Below, piece after piece: positions 1-8,802 of a DNA stretch of 39,444 nt; position 1 is the first letter of the stretch; each line of letters begins with the position of its first letter. The position numbers were made by a program, and so were the translations under genes. The stretch comes from Deltaproteobacteria bacterium (GTDB lineage: Bacteria > Myxococcota_A > UBA9042). A model generated the notes under the pieces. That model made no database searches. It was not told the DNA's origin and saw only the letters and a program-made list of their open reading frames with translations. The stretch lies in contig JACKFC010000037.1 in the NCBI GenBank assembly GCA_020632665.1, positions 1 to 39,444 of the forward strand, read 5' to 3'.

Positions 1-3000
1 CCGTGTGCTCAGGTTGGTGTTGCCCGAAACGCGGCGGATCTGCGCCGCCGCCACGACGCCGTCCTGCGGCGCGGTGCGGACCTGCGTCACCGCCGTCGAG
101 CTGAGGTCGTAGCCCTTGACCGTCCGACTCCAGATCAGCTTGCCGCGCACGTCCATCCGCCACAGGAAACCCGCGTTGCCACTCGCCGACGCGCTCTGGT
201 TGCTGCGCCACGAGCCGCCGATGTAGAAGTCGCGCCCCTCCGCCGCCGAGATGCCGTTGAGCTGCAGCCAAGCGCCCTTGGGCGTGATGTCGAGGTCGCT
301 GTAGAGCGTGTCGTCCGGCGCGGTTTGGCATTTGCCGGACTTGCAGGTCGCGCCGACCTTGCACGAAGTCGCGTCATCGCAATCCGAGCCGTCGGCGCGG
401 GTCGCCTCGACGCAGGCGTAGTCGGTGCCGCCCTTGTCCTGGCAGACCGCCTCTTTGCACAGATCGCTGGGCTGCTTGCAGGCCACCGCCGCTCCCGTCA
501 CACAGGCGCTCTTGCCGTCGCAGGCGTCACCGACGGTGCAGCCCTTGTCGTCGCCGTTGCAGAGCGTGCCAGCCTTCGCCGCGGCGGGCGCGCTGCAGTT
601 GCCGGTCTTGTCGTCGCACGCCTCGACCGTGCAATCGTTGCCGTCGTCGCAGCTCTTCGGCGTGTGCTTGCAGCCCGTCTTGGCGTCGCAGCTGTCGACC
701 GTGCACTTGTCGCCGTCGTCGCAGGCGTTGGGCTTGCCGCCCTTGCAGTCGCCGGCGTCGCAATATTCCTCGACGGTGCAGGCCTCCCCGTCGTCGCACG
801 GCGTACCGGGTTTGACCGGTGAGAGCTTGCACTGCACCGTCTTCGGGTCGCAGGTATTCTTCAAGCAGGCCGTATCGTCGCCCTTCGGGCAGAAGACCTC
901 GCTGTTCGGCTGTGGCTTGCACGCCGGCTTGGCCCCGGATTTGTCGCAGAACCACACGCCGTTGCAGGGGTCGCCGTCGTCCTTGCCGACGCAGTCGACA
1001 TCTTCCTTGCACTCGCAGGTGAAGGCGCCGGGGGTGCATTGGCCGAGCTTGCAGACGTCCCCGGTGGTGCAGGCGTCGCCGTCGTCGCATTGGGTCTCGG
1101 GCGGCACCGGCGTCGGCACGCACGCGCCCGAGGTCTTCTGGCAGGTATTCTTCAAGCAGGCCGTGTCGTCGGCGTTCGGGCAGGTGATGGCGGTCTGCGG
1201 GTTGACCTTGCAGACCGGCTTGGCGGCCGATTTGTCGCAGAACGGGATGCCGTTGCAGAGGTCGCCGTCGTCCTTGCAGTCCAGATCCTGCTTGCACTCG
1301 CAGATGAAGGCGCCGCCCTGGCATTGGCCGAGCTTGCAGGTATCGCTCGCGGTGCAGGCGTCGCCGTCGTCGCAGGGCGTCTCGGGCGCCGCTTGGGTCG
1401 GCACGCACTGGCCGGTCTTGGGCTGGCATTGGTTCTTCAGGCAGGTGGTGTCGTCGACCGAGGGGCAGGTCACGACCGTCGCCGGGTTGGTCTTGCAGGC
1501 CGGTGTGGGCCCGGTCTTGTCGCAGAAGGGCACGCCGTTGCAGAGGTTGCCGTCGTCCTTGCCGGCGCAGTCCTTGTCCTCCTTGCACTCGCAGGTGAAG
1601 GTGCCGGGCGCGCATTGGCCGAGCTTGCAGAGGTCCCCCTTGGTGCACGGCTCGCCGTCGTCGCACGGCCCCTCGATCTGCTTGGGCTGGCAGACGCCGA
1701 GCTTGGGGTTGCAGGTGTTCTTGACGCAGGCGGTGTCGTCGACGCTCTTGCAGGTGACGACCGAGCTCGGGTCGATCTCGCATTTGCCGCTCTGGCCGTT
1801 GCAGAAGAGCACGCCGTTGCAGAGGTCGCCGTCGTCTTTGGCGGCGCAGTCGGCGTTGGTCTTGCACTCGCAGACCGACTGGCCGGTCTTGCAGGCGCCG
1901 CCCTCGCAGACGTCGCCGGCGGTGCAGGGGTTGCCGTCTTCGCAGGCGAAGGGCCCGGGATCTGCGGTCTCGCCGTCCTGCTTGGGCTGGAAGAGGCAGA
2001 TATCGACCAGGATGCCGCCGCCCAAATCGACCAGCGAGCAGCCGACCTTCTTCACCGCGTCGCGGGCGAGGACCTCGCATTGCCCGGTCTTGGGGATGCA
2101 GACGTTCTTGCTGCAGGCGGTGTCGCCGACGGTCGGGCAGGTCACGGACGTCGCCGGGTTCACCTCGCATTTGCCGCTCTGCAGGTTGCAGAACATCGTG
2201 CCGTTGCAGAGGTTGCCGTCGTCCTGGCCGGCGCACTCGGCGTCGCTGGAGCATTTGCAGGTGTCGACGCCGCCGGTGCAGGCGCCGGCGATGCAGACCT
2301 CGCCGGTGGTGCAGGCGTCGCCGTCGTCGCAGACGACCTTGTCGCCGTCGGGCACCGGGGTCAGCACACACGAGCCGAGCTGCTTGTTGCAGGTATTCTT
2401 GCGGCAGGCGGTGTCGGCCGCGGTCGAGCAGACCACCACCGAGGCCGGGTTCAGCGTGCAGACGCCCTTGCCGCTGCTCTTGTCGCAATAGGGCACGCCG
2501 GTGCAGGGGTCGCCGTCGGCGTCTTCGCAGTCGGTGTCCTGCTGGCAGGAGCAGGTGTCGACGCCACCCTTGCAGCTACCGCCCTGGCAAGCGTCGCCCG
2601 AGGTGCACGCGTCGCCGTCGTCGCAGGGGGTGCCGCCGATGACGCCGACCTCGGTGCAGCCACCGGTCTTGGGGTCGCAGAGGTTCTGCTTGCACGGATC
2701 GTCGAGGCCAGGGCAAGTGACCTGACTATTCGGCTTGTCCTTGCAGGCGTAGGGGAAGTGGTCCTTGTCGCAATAGGGCACGCCGTTGCAGAGGTTGTTG
2801 TCGACGTCGGGGCAGTCGGTGTCGGCCTCGCAGCCGCAGATATTCTGCTTGCCGGCGGTGCAGGTGCCGGCCTTGCAAGCGTCGTTGATGCTGCAGGGCT
2901 CGCCGTCGTCACAGAGGCCGCCCTCGTTGCGCGGCTGCAGCGCGCAGCCGCCGGTCGCTGGGTCGCAGAGCGCGGCGCGGCAGGCGTTGTCGTCGCCGGC

Positions 3001-3246
3001 ATCGCACGAGACGATCGTGGCCGGGTCGAGTTTGCAGACCCCGAGCGCCTCGTCGCAGCGCAGCGAGCCGTTGCAGGCGTTGCCGTCGTCGAGGCCGGCG
3101 CAATCGGCGTCGGCGGAGCAGGTGCCCGCGACGGTGCCGTTCTGTCCGGCCGCGTCGCCGTCGCTGCCGCAGCCGGCGAGGGCGACGACGAGCAAGGCGA
3201 ACGGCCAGAACTGCCGGGCGTACCGGCGTGATTGGGGACCTGCCAT
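1..3246 (-). CDS. Large cysteine-repeat lipoprotein, 3' end beyond window
   Basis: The minus-strand frame from ATG 3246 is open for 1082 codons to the window edge. It starts with a lipoprotein signal (hydrophobic stretch, then LAGC with the lipid Cys at residue 26), so the product should be lipid-anchored at the cell surface or periplasm. About residues 45-960 are Cys-rich repeats with motifs such as CDDGDACTTGDVC, CNGVPFCDK and DDTACLKNTC, the style of Dictyostelium-type and myxobacterial Cys-rich repeats. The last 100 or so residues lose the cysteines and read like a beta-propeller blade (FYIGGSW, LIWSRTV), which continues outside the window. A GGAGGGAGAGG stretch just before ATG 3246 fixes the start. 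The gene lies 32 bp downstream of the 3279-4169 gene, so the two may be co-transcribed. Function is unknown; a structural or adhesive surface role is a guess. Long open frames on both strands here are shadows produced by the repeats. Confidence 0.88.
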   Translation of the reverse strand, partial: MAGPQSRRYARQFWPFALLVVALAGCGSDGDAAGQNGTVAGTCSADADCAGLDDGNACNGSLRCDEALGVCKLDPATIVSCDAGDDNACRAALCDPATGGCALQPRNEGGLCDDGEPCSINDACKAGTCTAGKQNICGCEADTDCPDVDNNLCNGVPYCDKDHFPYACKDKPNSQVTCPGLDDPCKQNLCDPKTGGCTEVGVIGGTPCDDGDACTSGDACQGGSCKGGVDTCSCQQDTDCEDADGDPCTGVPYCDKSSGKGVCTLNPASVVVCSTAADTACRKNTCNKQLGSCVLTPVPDGDKVVCDDGDACTTGEVCIAGACTGGVDTCKCSSDAECAGQDDGNLCNGTMFCNLQSGKCEVNPATSVTCPTVGDTACSKNVCIPKTGQCEVLARDAVKKVGCSLVDLGGGILVDICLFQPKQDGETADPGPFACEDGNPCTAGDVCEGGACKTGQSVCECKTNADCAAKDDGDLCNGVLFCNGQSGKCEIDPSSVVTCKSVDDTACVKNTCNPKLGVCQPKQIEGPCDDGEPCTKGDLCKLGQCAPGTFTCECKEDKDCAGKDDGNLCNGVPFCDKTGPTPACKTNPATVVTCPSVDDTTCLKNQCQPKTGQCVPTQAAPETPCDDGDACTASDTCKLGQCQGGAFICECKQDLDCKDDGDLCNGIPFCDKSAAKPVCKVNPQTAITCPNADDTACLKNTCQKTSGACVPTPVPPETQCDDGDACTTGDVCKLGQCTPGAFTCECKEDVDCVGKDDGDPCNGVWFCDKSGAKPACKPQPNSEVFCPKGDDTACLKNTCDPKTVQCKLSPVKPGTPCDDGEACTVEEYCDAGDCKGGKPNACDDGDKCTVDSCDAKTGCKHTPKSCDDGNDCTVEACDDKTGNCSAPAAAKAGTLCNGDDKGCTVGDACDGKSACVTGAAVACKQPSDLCKEAVCQDKGGTDYACVEATRADGSDCDDATSCKVGATCKSGKCQTAPDDTLYSDLDITPKGAWLQLNGISAAEGRDFYIGGSWRSNQSASASGNAGFLWRMDVRGKLIWSRTVKGYDLSSTAVTQVRTAPQDGVVAAAQIRRVSGNTNLSTR
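775..3120 (-). repeat. Tandem Cys-rich repeat array within the lipoprotein gene
   Basis: The codons for the C-D-D/E-G-x-x-C-T core recur, in plus coordinates, near 775, 1066, 1351, 1642, 1921, 2308, 2602 and 2890. Spacings are 279-294 nt except for one of 387 nt, which gives eight units of about 95 residues. One unit (about 1921-2308) is expanded by roughly 30 residues. Within each unit a CNG..FC half and a CDDG..C half alternate. The array is repetitive enough at DNA level to allow unequal crossing-over. Confidence 0.85.
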
Positions 3247-3278
3247 CCTCTCCCTCCACTTGCGTACTCGAGCCACCG

Positions 3279-4169
3279 TCAGTCTACGGGCACCCGGGCC
3301 GCCGGCAAGCGGATGTCCGATCTGCCTTGCGGTGCCTCGTCCCCGTCCGACGCGGTGGGCAACACCAGCCGTGGCCGCGGACCGGTCAACGTGAGCAGCG
3401 CGTCGATCGCTTCGTCGGCGAGGCGCTGTGCCTCGGCGTCGATCGCCTCGCGCGAACGGAAGTGCGAGACCAAGTCCAACTCTCCGTCGACCAGGCGCAG
3501 CAGCGCGAGCGGCGTCCACCCCGGCTCGTCGCCGCCCTGGACCCGCACGTAGAGCTCGACCATGCGATAGGTCCCGCCGCGCTCGGTATGCCAGCTGTGG
3601 CGCACGCCGAATGCCTCGATCGCCGCGAAGGGGACGGTGCGGACGCTCTCGGCGCCGAGCGCGACGAATGGCCCGAAGGTGGCGCGGGTGCCGAACCGCA
3701 GCGCCTCGGCCTGCCGATCGAGCCAGACCGGCCAACGCGGCAGCAAGAGCGAGGTGCCGAGGACGAAGACGAGCGCGAGCAGCAGCGCCGCCGGCGTGGC
3801 GCGGACCATCACACGGTCGGCCGCTTGCTCACCGAAGATGCGGCTCAGGCCATAGATCAACCCCAGCCCGATCAGCAGGCCAAAGGCGGTGAACATCCCG
3901 TAGACGATGAGGCGCGTGCCGAGCCCGTCACCGTCGATGGTGAGGAGCAGGTCGGCGTCACCGAGGAAGCCGCCGCGGAAGGGGACCAGGCCCTGCAGCG
4001 CCGCGGGCGTGCGGGCGCGGTCGATGGCGGCGACCAACCAGGGCGGGGCGATGGTGATGGCGGCGAAGAGGGCGAAGATCGCCGCGCAGCCCGTGAGGCA
4101 ACCGCCGGGGCTGGCTTTGTCGGGCGCTGCGCCGCCTTCGGGTTGCGGCTGGCCGTCGTCTCCGCGCAT
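3279..4169 (-). CDS. Hypothetical multi-pass membrane protein
   Basis: A 296-residue protein that I do not recognise. ATG 4169 is chosen over an upstream in-frame start at 4220 because a GGGAGG sits about 6 nt before it. Three hydrophobic stretches are visible: around residues 30-50 (FALFAAITIAPPWLVAAI), 90-110 (MFTAFGLLIGLGLIYGL) and 125-145 (PAALLLALVFVLGTSLLL). A soluble C-terminal region of about 150 residues follows, with no motif I can place. The C-terminal half after the third membrane segment resembles PH-like domains found in bacterial membrane proteins, but this is weak. It lies just upstream of the Cys-repeat lipoprotein on the same strand with a 32-bp gap, so co-transcription is likely. 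Confidence 0.72.
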   Translation of the reverse strand: MRGDDGQPQPEGGAAPDKASPGGCLTGCAAIFALFAAITIAPPWLVAAIDRARTPAALQGLVPFRGGFLGDADLLLTIDGDGLGTRLIVYGMFTAFGLLIGLGLIYGLSRIFGEQAADRVMVRATPAALLLALVFVLGTSLLLPRWPVWLDRQAEALRFGTRATFGPFVALGAESVRTVPFAAIEAFGVRHSWHTERGGTYRMVELYVRVQGGDEPGWTPLALLRLVDGELDLVSHFRSREAIDAEAQRLADEAIDALLTLTGPRPRLVLPTASDGDEAPQGRSDIRLPAARVPVD

Positions 4170-4298
4170 CGCGCGCCTCCCTGCTGTCGCGAGCGTCGCC
4201 CCGGCGGGCCATGTCGGCAAGTCCGCTCGACAAGCGCCCGGCAGTTGCGGTCGCAGGCCGACCAGCGCTTGGCTCAGGGAGTGGCGGCGTGGCCGCGG

Positions 4299-4727
4299 CT
4301 ACGCGAGCGGATCGAACAGGCGCAGCGCCGCGAAACGCGCGAAGTCGCGATCGTGCGAGTGGAGTTCGAGCCCGTGCTCGATCGCCAGCGCGGCCAAGTG
4401 CGCGTCGGTCGTGAGGCTCGCGGCAACGCCAGCTTCGGCGACCAACGCGGCGAACACTTCCAGATGTCGGGGGCCCGGCTCCACAGGCCGCACGTTCGGT
4501 CGCTCGTGCCAACGCTGCACGTGCTGCACCGCCATTTCCGCGGGCATCGGCCGCAGCAGCACCCGCGGATGGGTCATCAACCGCACGAAACCGAGGCTCA
4601 CGGCCCACGGCAGGCGGACCTCGGTCGGCCCGGACAGCAACCGCTCCCACCACGTGCGCGCGGTGGCGTGATGCGGAGCATCAACGTTGTACGCGTAGAT
4701 CAAGAGGTTCACGTCCGGCAAGATCAC
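4299..4727 (-). CDS. vapC: PIN-domain toxin, VapC-type
   Basis: A 142-residue protein with PIN-domain hallmarks: the opening beta strand and acidic residue ILPDVNLLIYA (Asp5), a central helical region, and the closing TTDAHLAALA and SHDRDFARF motifs, which carry the remaining acidic residues of the Mg-dependent RNase site. Length is normal for VapC. The start is GTG at 4727, overlapping the antitoxin stop by 4 nt (GTGA), so translation is likely coupled. The expected role is an RNA-cleaving toxin held inactive by the upstream RHH protein. The RNA target cannot be read from sequence. Confidence 0.88.
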   Translation of the reverse strand: MILPDVNLLIYAYNVDAPHHATARTWWERLLSGPTEVRLPWAVSLGFVRLMTHPRVLLRPMPAEMAVQHVQRWHERPNVRPVEPGPRHLEVFAALVAEAGVAASLTTDAHLAALAIEHGLELHSHDRDFARFAALRLFDPLA

Positions 4728-4987
4728 GGCTGCACCGACTCTGCCATGGCGTCATCGACCTCGAGTTCGTCGAGCAGCGCGTGCAAGCGCTGGGGATCGA
4801 CGCCCGGCGCAAAGCCGCCGTGGTACGGCTCCACGACGAACGGCGGCAACGACTCGGGCGCGTCGAGCGCATCCAAGCCCCGACGCAACACCTCGTTCAC
4901 CGCCTGCTTGAACGTCGCCCGCCGCTCGTGCTGGTAGCGATCGAGCCGCGCGGCGACATCATCGTCCAACGTCAACGTCGTTCGCAT
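4724..4987 (-). CDS. Ribbon-helix-helix antitoxin of the PIN toxin
   Basis: An 87-residue protein. The N-terminus (MRTTLTLDDDVAARLDRY, then a helix ending EVLRRGL) is a canonical ribbon-helix-helix DNA-binding domain. The acidic, proline-containing C-terminus would be the toxin-neutralising tail. ATG 4987 is chosen because the RHH strand begins directly there; an in-frame start 22 codons upstream adds residues unlike the family. The downstream GTGA overlap with the PIN gene supports an antitoxin-toxin operon that would repress itself by binding its own promoter, as VapB proteins do. Confidence 0.85.
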   Translation of the reverse strand: MRTTLTLDDDVAARLDRYQHERRATFKQAVNEVLRRGLDALDAPESLPPFVVEPYHGGFAPGVDPQRLHALLDELEVDDAMAESVQP

Positions 4988-5089
4988 GACTCCTCGCGCT
5001 GGAATTCTCGCGACATCGGAGATGTGCCGCGCCTCGACATCATAGTGCTCCATCCTGCGAGCATCAAGATGTCTACTGGCGCTGGCCCC

Positions 5090-5342
5090 GACCTCAAACG
5101 TTCAAATCATCCCAACGCCGCGCCATCCGCGCGAAGATCCACAGCCCCACCGCCGACATCAAGCCGATCGCCGCGAAGACGAACCAGATCTTCCACGGCG
5201 AATAGGTCTGCCAGAGCAAATCCGTCACCGCCGCGCCGCTCTGCCCCAGCTCGGCCTTGAGCGCGTCATAGGCCCCGGCACGGTCGACGCCCAGCGTCCC
5301 CGCCAGCGACGCCACCTCGCCGTCCCACGCCGGCTTTCCGGC
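5090..5342. repeat. 253-bp direct repeat, left copy
   Basis: It matches 9841-10093 in the same orientation over 253 bp without gaps. I count eight mismatches by eye, about 97 percent identity. Both copies begin at gacctcaaacg and end at ggctttccggc, after which the sequences diverge sharply. The repeat consists of the last 83 codons of the POT transporter gene, its stop codon and 4 bp beyond. Confidence 0.95.
5094..5342 (-). pseudogene. 3' remnant of a POT-family transporter gene
   Basis: This fragment encodes the C-terminal 82 or so residues of the transporter found intact at 9845-11329, ending in the same WDDLNV and stop codon. Only three amino-acid differences are visible (Ser/Ala, Met/Leu, Val/Ile), all conservative. 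Homology ends abruptly at 5342, where the low-GC segment starts. The open frame can be extended by a few codons to a TTG, but there is no reason to think it is translated. It is the left boundary marker of the 5343-9840 cargo. Confidence 0.9.
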
Positions 5343-5397
5343 ATTGTCCAAAATTCCATTGACCGCGCGGGGCCTGAGCCATAGCCTCTACCTCACC

Positions 5398-8300
5398 ATG
5401 CGTTTCAGCTGTGTTGCAGGGGGACCTCATGAGGAAGCTCGGAAGCTCGGAAGCTCGGAAGCTCGGAAGCTCGGAAGCGCGCGAGCTCGCAACCTCGGCT
5501 CGTTGCTCATCGTTTCTGCCTTGGTAGGATTCCTTCCCTCCCGCGCTAGCGCTGTCTCGCGGGTAGTGCAGATTGACGCCTCTCCCACCTACGTCCATCC
5601 ACTCACGATCTCCTACGGCGGCCAACACACGTTCGAGACCGCGGCTCCTTCGGGAAGCGGTATCGATCCCGTGCTCTATCTCTTTTCCGACGACGGTGCG
5701 GGCAATCTGTCGCTGGTCGCATGGAACGACGACATCAGCTACCCCAGCAATCCCAACCCACGATTGGTGTGGACCAACTACACTTCCCAAACGAACTTCG
5801 TCGTAGTGCTTCGATCTTGGGACAGCGGCAGTGGCGGACTTGCACCCTTCCTCATCGACGGGGTGGTGCAACACGCTGCCGCGCCGGTTGGCGGCGTGAT
5901 GGTTCCGGTGACCCAGTTCACCATCTTGCCGGGCGACGAACTGCGCACAGCACATCGTCCTGGCGGTTCTGTCGGAATGCTTGTTATGGCCTTGGGCGGT
6001 CCCTACGACGTGCTCGGCGTCGCCAGCGCGAATGGAATTGGTGGCGCTGCAACCCTTCCGTCTCCAGTCGGACTCGTCTGGGCTTTTGTAGCAACGCCCC
6101 ATGTTTGGACTGCCACGGGGCTGGTCGAGCTTCGGGCGGGCAGCGCCCTCCTCACCGCGAACGACGTCGCCAACGACACAGACCACGACGGACTCGGCGA
6201 CGGCTTGGAGGCCGCGCTGGGTACCTGTGCGCCGGACGCTCCCTGCAACAGCTTCTGGCCCAACCCTCGAGACAGCGACCGAGATGGCCTGAGCGACTTC
6301 GAGGAAGTCTACGGCGTCATGGGTTCAATGCCAGCGGGCGACGACGACCTTCCATTGGGCCGGTGGGGTGCGAATCCGAGACACAAGGACGTCTTTGTCG
6401 AGGTCGACCACCTGCACGATCTCAGGCAGGCGGAGGCAACTCCAGCACTCGCGCCGGCGATGCCAATCGGGACCAACCCATTCGCCTGGATGCGGGATAA
6501 TCCAGGCGCTCGGATGGCCACGAACTGGTGGAGTGGGAGCCTCGGCTGGGGCAGCGGGACGCTCGAAGAGTGGATTGAGAGGGTCCGCTCGCTGTTTGCG
6601 GTGGGGCCAAATGACCACCTGCGCAACCCAGACTCCGCCGACGGCATCGCGGTACACCTCGATCTCGGCGTTGCTCCACTGAATCCGCTAGACGAAGCGA
6701 CGTTCGGCGACTACGGCGGAAGTCTGCGGGCAATCGTCGAAGACCTCATTATCGATGTCGTCGCGCCAGTCGATGGTGTGTTGACGCTCGAACTCGGCGG
6801 CCACTCGGCGACGGTCGACGGGAGCGGGCTCGACGAAGAGCAGACCTGTGCTCTCCTCGCGTTCACGGCGTTCGGGCTGATCGCCGCCAACGACCTGCCA
6901 ATCGCCTTCAAGTCATTGAATTGTAGCGGAGGAGGGGCTCGCCGAATCGTGTTGGCGACCACTGACGAGTCGATCTACTTCTCACGCTCTCTCTTGCTAC
7001 CGCCCAATGCTGCCGGCGCAGTGTTGATAGGGATCGAGGCTCCAGCCGAGTTCTGGGATCACAAGGACGTAGCTGAAGTGCGACGCCCGAACCGCATGGG
7101 GCTCATGCGCTATGCGGTTCTTACGAGTGTCGGCCCGAACGAAGGCAAGGGCCAAGCGACGGGTGACGGACTGATCTCCGTCATCAACCCGACGACGTTC
7201 GCCCATGAACTGGGCCACAACGTGGGTCTCCGCCACTGGGGCCATGACGCTTGGGGGACCAGGGGTTTCGACTGCATTCCGCAGCACGACAGCATCATGA
7301 ACTATGCCGCGGGAACGGCATTTGCCAGCAACCATCTGGGTCTGACCGTCCTGCCCAGCGCAACGCCGGAAGGGGCCACCTTCGGTCTGAGCTTCCCCTA
7401 CAGCCGCTTTCTCCCTTGGCCATTCGAAAATACGGTGGTCGGAACAGCAGTCGACTGGAATTGGGACGCTGTCGCCGAATCATCCTCTGTTCCCTATCGG
7501 TCATTCGCGGTCATTGGCAACGGAGTGGGCTGTCGTGCTTTCGTGGCTGGTCGAACGCTTCTCGCTCCTGCAAGCGAGCTTCCGGCTGGCGTTCCGGACA
7601 TGACTCGCCTTGGCAGCTATCTCTACGCTCTTTGGCCGGCGAGCACGGGCGAGTTGCTCGCCCGCGCAGCCCCATTGGGACCAACTGGCAACAAGGGCTG
7701 CACGGGCAGCGCGAACACGGCGCCGGGCAACGTACCGTGTCTGACCTTCGGGCCGACCACAACGCTCGCATCGCTCACGGGGACTGCCGGTGTCAGCGCG
7801 CTCGCCTTCGACGGTTCACTCTTTGTCGCAGCCGCAGCCGGCGCCTCAGATGGCCACCGTGTCCGCGTGCTCCGCTATGCCCAAGGAGCCGGAGGGGGTC
7901 TAACTCTCCAGAGCAGCATGCTGACACCGGTTGAAGATGACGGGAGCGGCGGACCGGACCCAACGCTCGGTCAAACGACAACACGACCGCCCGAACTCGT
8001 CGTGCGCTACACTCGCACGCACGGCGCTGCCCTTGTCATGCTCGTGTTGGCGCGCAACGGAACCTTCGCGAGCTTCCGCTGGGACGGGGCGGAGTGGATC
8101 TTCGAAGGCGCCCTGCTCGACACCTCTGGTGCGGTGATTACCGGAGATCAGCCCCCAGTAGCAAAGGCGTGGCCTGATCCCGACATCCCTTGGCCCGATG
8201 CTGAGCACCGCACGCTCGCGATTCTGCCGAGCATGGGTGGGGGCGTGCGACTCTGGCAGGTGGATTGGTGGACAGAGCGTTGGTCGAATCTGGGCTTCGC

Positions 8301-8802
8301 AGCGGCTGGCGCCGGATTGACTGGGCAAAAGCCAATGCTGGAATACCGGCTACGCAGAGGCACAGACGGTGTCGCCGACGCCGCTTTCTCGGGCAACTTC
8401 ATGGTTGGCTGGATGGACCCGCTCAAACCAGACCAACGGCAAGCTTTTGTGCAGTTCTCAGCCCTGACGAGCAGGACCGCGCCGCCCGGAAGCCAAGCTG
8501 GAGGTCAACTCGCGAGCATCCTCTTGCGTGACTGGCTGCAGAATTCCTCCGCGGACACGCCGGTGACAACGGCAGCGGTCCTTTGGAGTGATGCGACGGT
8601 CGACAACGTGTTCGGTCTGTTGCCGCTTCGCGCTGGTCTGGTTGAGGCCGGCCTGAATTTCCTGCCTCATGCAGATGCTTCCCCCGCACAACCGCTCACA
8701 ACACACTCGGAATTTCGGGTGATGGAAGACCTCGCTTGCGAGGGAATCGGAAAGAATCGGACGCCGAAATGGGACTGTGGAGATATCGATGTCATGGACT
8801 AG
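5398..8802 (+). CDS. Secreted metzincin-type zinc metalloprotease
   Basis: From ATG 5398 the product has 1134 residues. A signal peptide (ARNLGSLLIVSALVGFLPSRASA, less the last few residues as mature start) follows an unusual repeat-encoded N-terminus. Residues 60-160 resemble a bacterial pre-peptidase or PPC-like beta-sandwich (DPVLYLFSDDG, LVAWNDD). Residues 260-305 hold thrombospondin type 3-like calcium motifs (DTDHDGLGDG, DSDRDGLSDFEE). The catalytic motif HELGHNVGLRH (His603, Glu604, His607, His613) and a Met-turn SIMNYA (Met634) define a metzincin-like metallopeptidase. About 450 C-terminal residues look like repeated beta structure. No clear Shine-Dalgarno precedes ATG 5398, while a strong one precedes an out-of-frame ATG at 5429. 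The next gene overlaps by 14 nt. Base composition is clearly lower in GC than its neighbours, consistent with transfer. Confidence 0.88.
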   Translation: MRFSCVAGGPHEEARKLGSSEARKLGSARARNLGSLLIVSALVGFLPSRASAVSRVVQIDASPTYVHPLTISYGGQHTFETAAPSGSGIDPVLYLFSDDGAGNLSLVAWNDDISYPSNPNPRLVWTNYTSQTNFVVVLRSWDSGSGGLAPFLIDGVVQHAAAPVGGVMVPVTQFTILPGDELRTAHRPGGSVGMLVMALGGPYDVLGVASANGIGGAATLPSPVGLVWAFVATPHVWTATGLVELRAGSALLTANDVANDTDHDGLGDGLEAALGTCAPDAPCNSFWPNPRDSDRDGLSDFEEVYGVMGSMPAGDDDLPLGRWGANPRHKDVFVEVDHLHDLRQAEATPALAPAMPIGTNPFAWMRDNPGARMATNWWSGSLGWGSGTLEEWIERVRSLFAVGPNDHLRNPDSADGIAVHLDLGVAPLNPLDEATFGDYGGSLRAIVEDLIIDVVAPVDGVLTLELGGHSATVDGSGLDEEQTCALLAFTAFGLIAANDLPIAFKSLNCSGGGARRIVLATTDESIYFSRSLLLPPNAAGAVLIGIEAPAEFWDHKDVAEVRRPNRMGLMRYAVLTSVGPNEGKGQATGDGLISVINPTTFAHELGHNVGLRHWGHDAWGTRGFDCIPQHDSIMNYAAGTAFASNHLGLTVLPSATPEGATFGLSFPYSRFLPWPFENTVVGTAVDWNWDAVAESSSVPYRSFAVIGNGVGCRAFVAGRTLLAPASELPAGVPDMTRLGSYLYALWPASTGELLARAAPLGPTGNKGCTGSANTAPGNVPCLTFGPTTTLASLTGTAGVSALAFDGSLFVAAAAGASDGHRVRVLRYAQGAGGGLTLQSSMLTPVEDDGSGGPDPTLGQTTTRPPELVVRYTRTHGAALVMLVLARNGTFASFRWDGAEWIFEGALLDTSGAVITGDQPPVAKAWPDPDIPWPDAEHRTLAILPSMGGGVRLWQVDWWTERWSNLGFAAAGAGLTGQKPMLEYRLRRGTDGVADAAFSGNFMVGWMDPLKPDQRQAFVQFSALTSRTAPPGSQAGGQLASILLRDWLQNSSADTPVTTAAVLWSDATVDNVFGLLPLRAGLVEAGLNFLPHADASPAQPLTTHSEFRVMEDLACEGIGKNRTPKWDCGDIDVMD
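5418..5431 (+). promoter_or_regulatory. Strong ribosome-binding site with out-of-frame ATG
   Basis: AGGGGGA at 5418-5424 is spaced 5 nt from ATG 5429. That ATG reads straight into the octanucleotide repeat and hits TAG at 5525, so with the present repeat number it does not produce the protease. It is the best initiation signal in the region, which is why the repeat count matters. Confidence 0.6.
5433..5480. repeat. Octanucleotide tandem repeat at the protease start
   Basis: Five perfect copies of GGAAGCTC (5433-5472) and one imperfect copy (GGAAGCGC, 5473-5480). The unit is not a multiple of three, so gain or loss of copies shifts the reading frame between ATG 5429 and the signal-peptide codons. 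Repeats of this type also occur as dispersed low-complexity sequence in high-GC bacteria (the SELPSFRA-type translation on the other strand), so it may be a mobile simple repeat rather than a selected switch. Confidence 0.92.

Noticed and set aside
425..3231. Long plus-strand and alternative minus-strand open frames across the first 3.2 kb
   Set aside because: They give Arg/Pro/Ser-rich or Ala/Val/Gly-rich translations with no family signal. The minus frame with regular Cys motifs, lipobox and ribosome-binding site is the real one.
5266..6186. Minus-strand open frame that contains the S-E-L-P-S-F-R-A repeat
   Set aside because: It overlaps the protease gene and joins the transporter remnant to repeat sequence; no family signal or ribosome-binding site.
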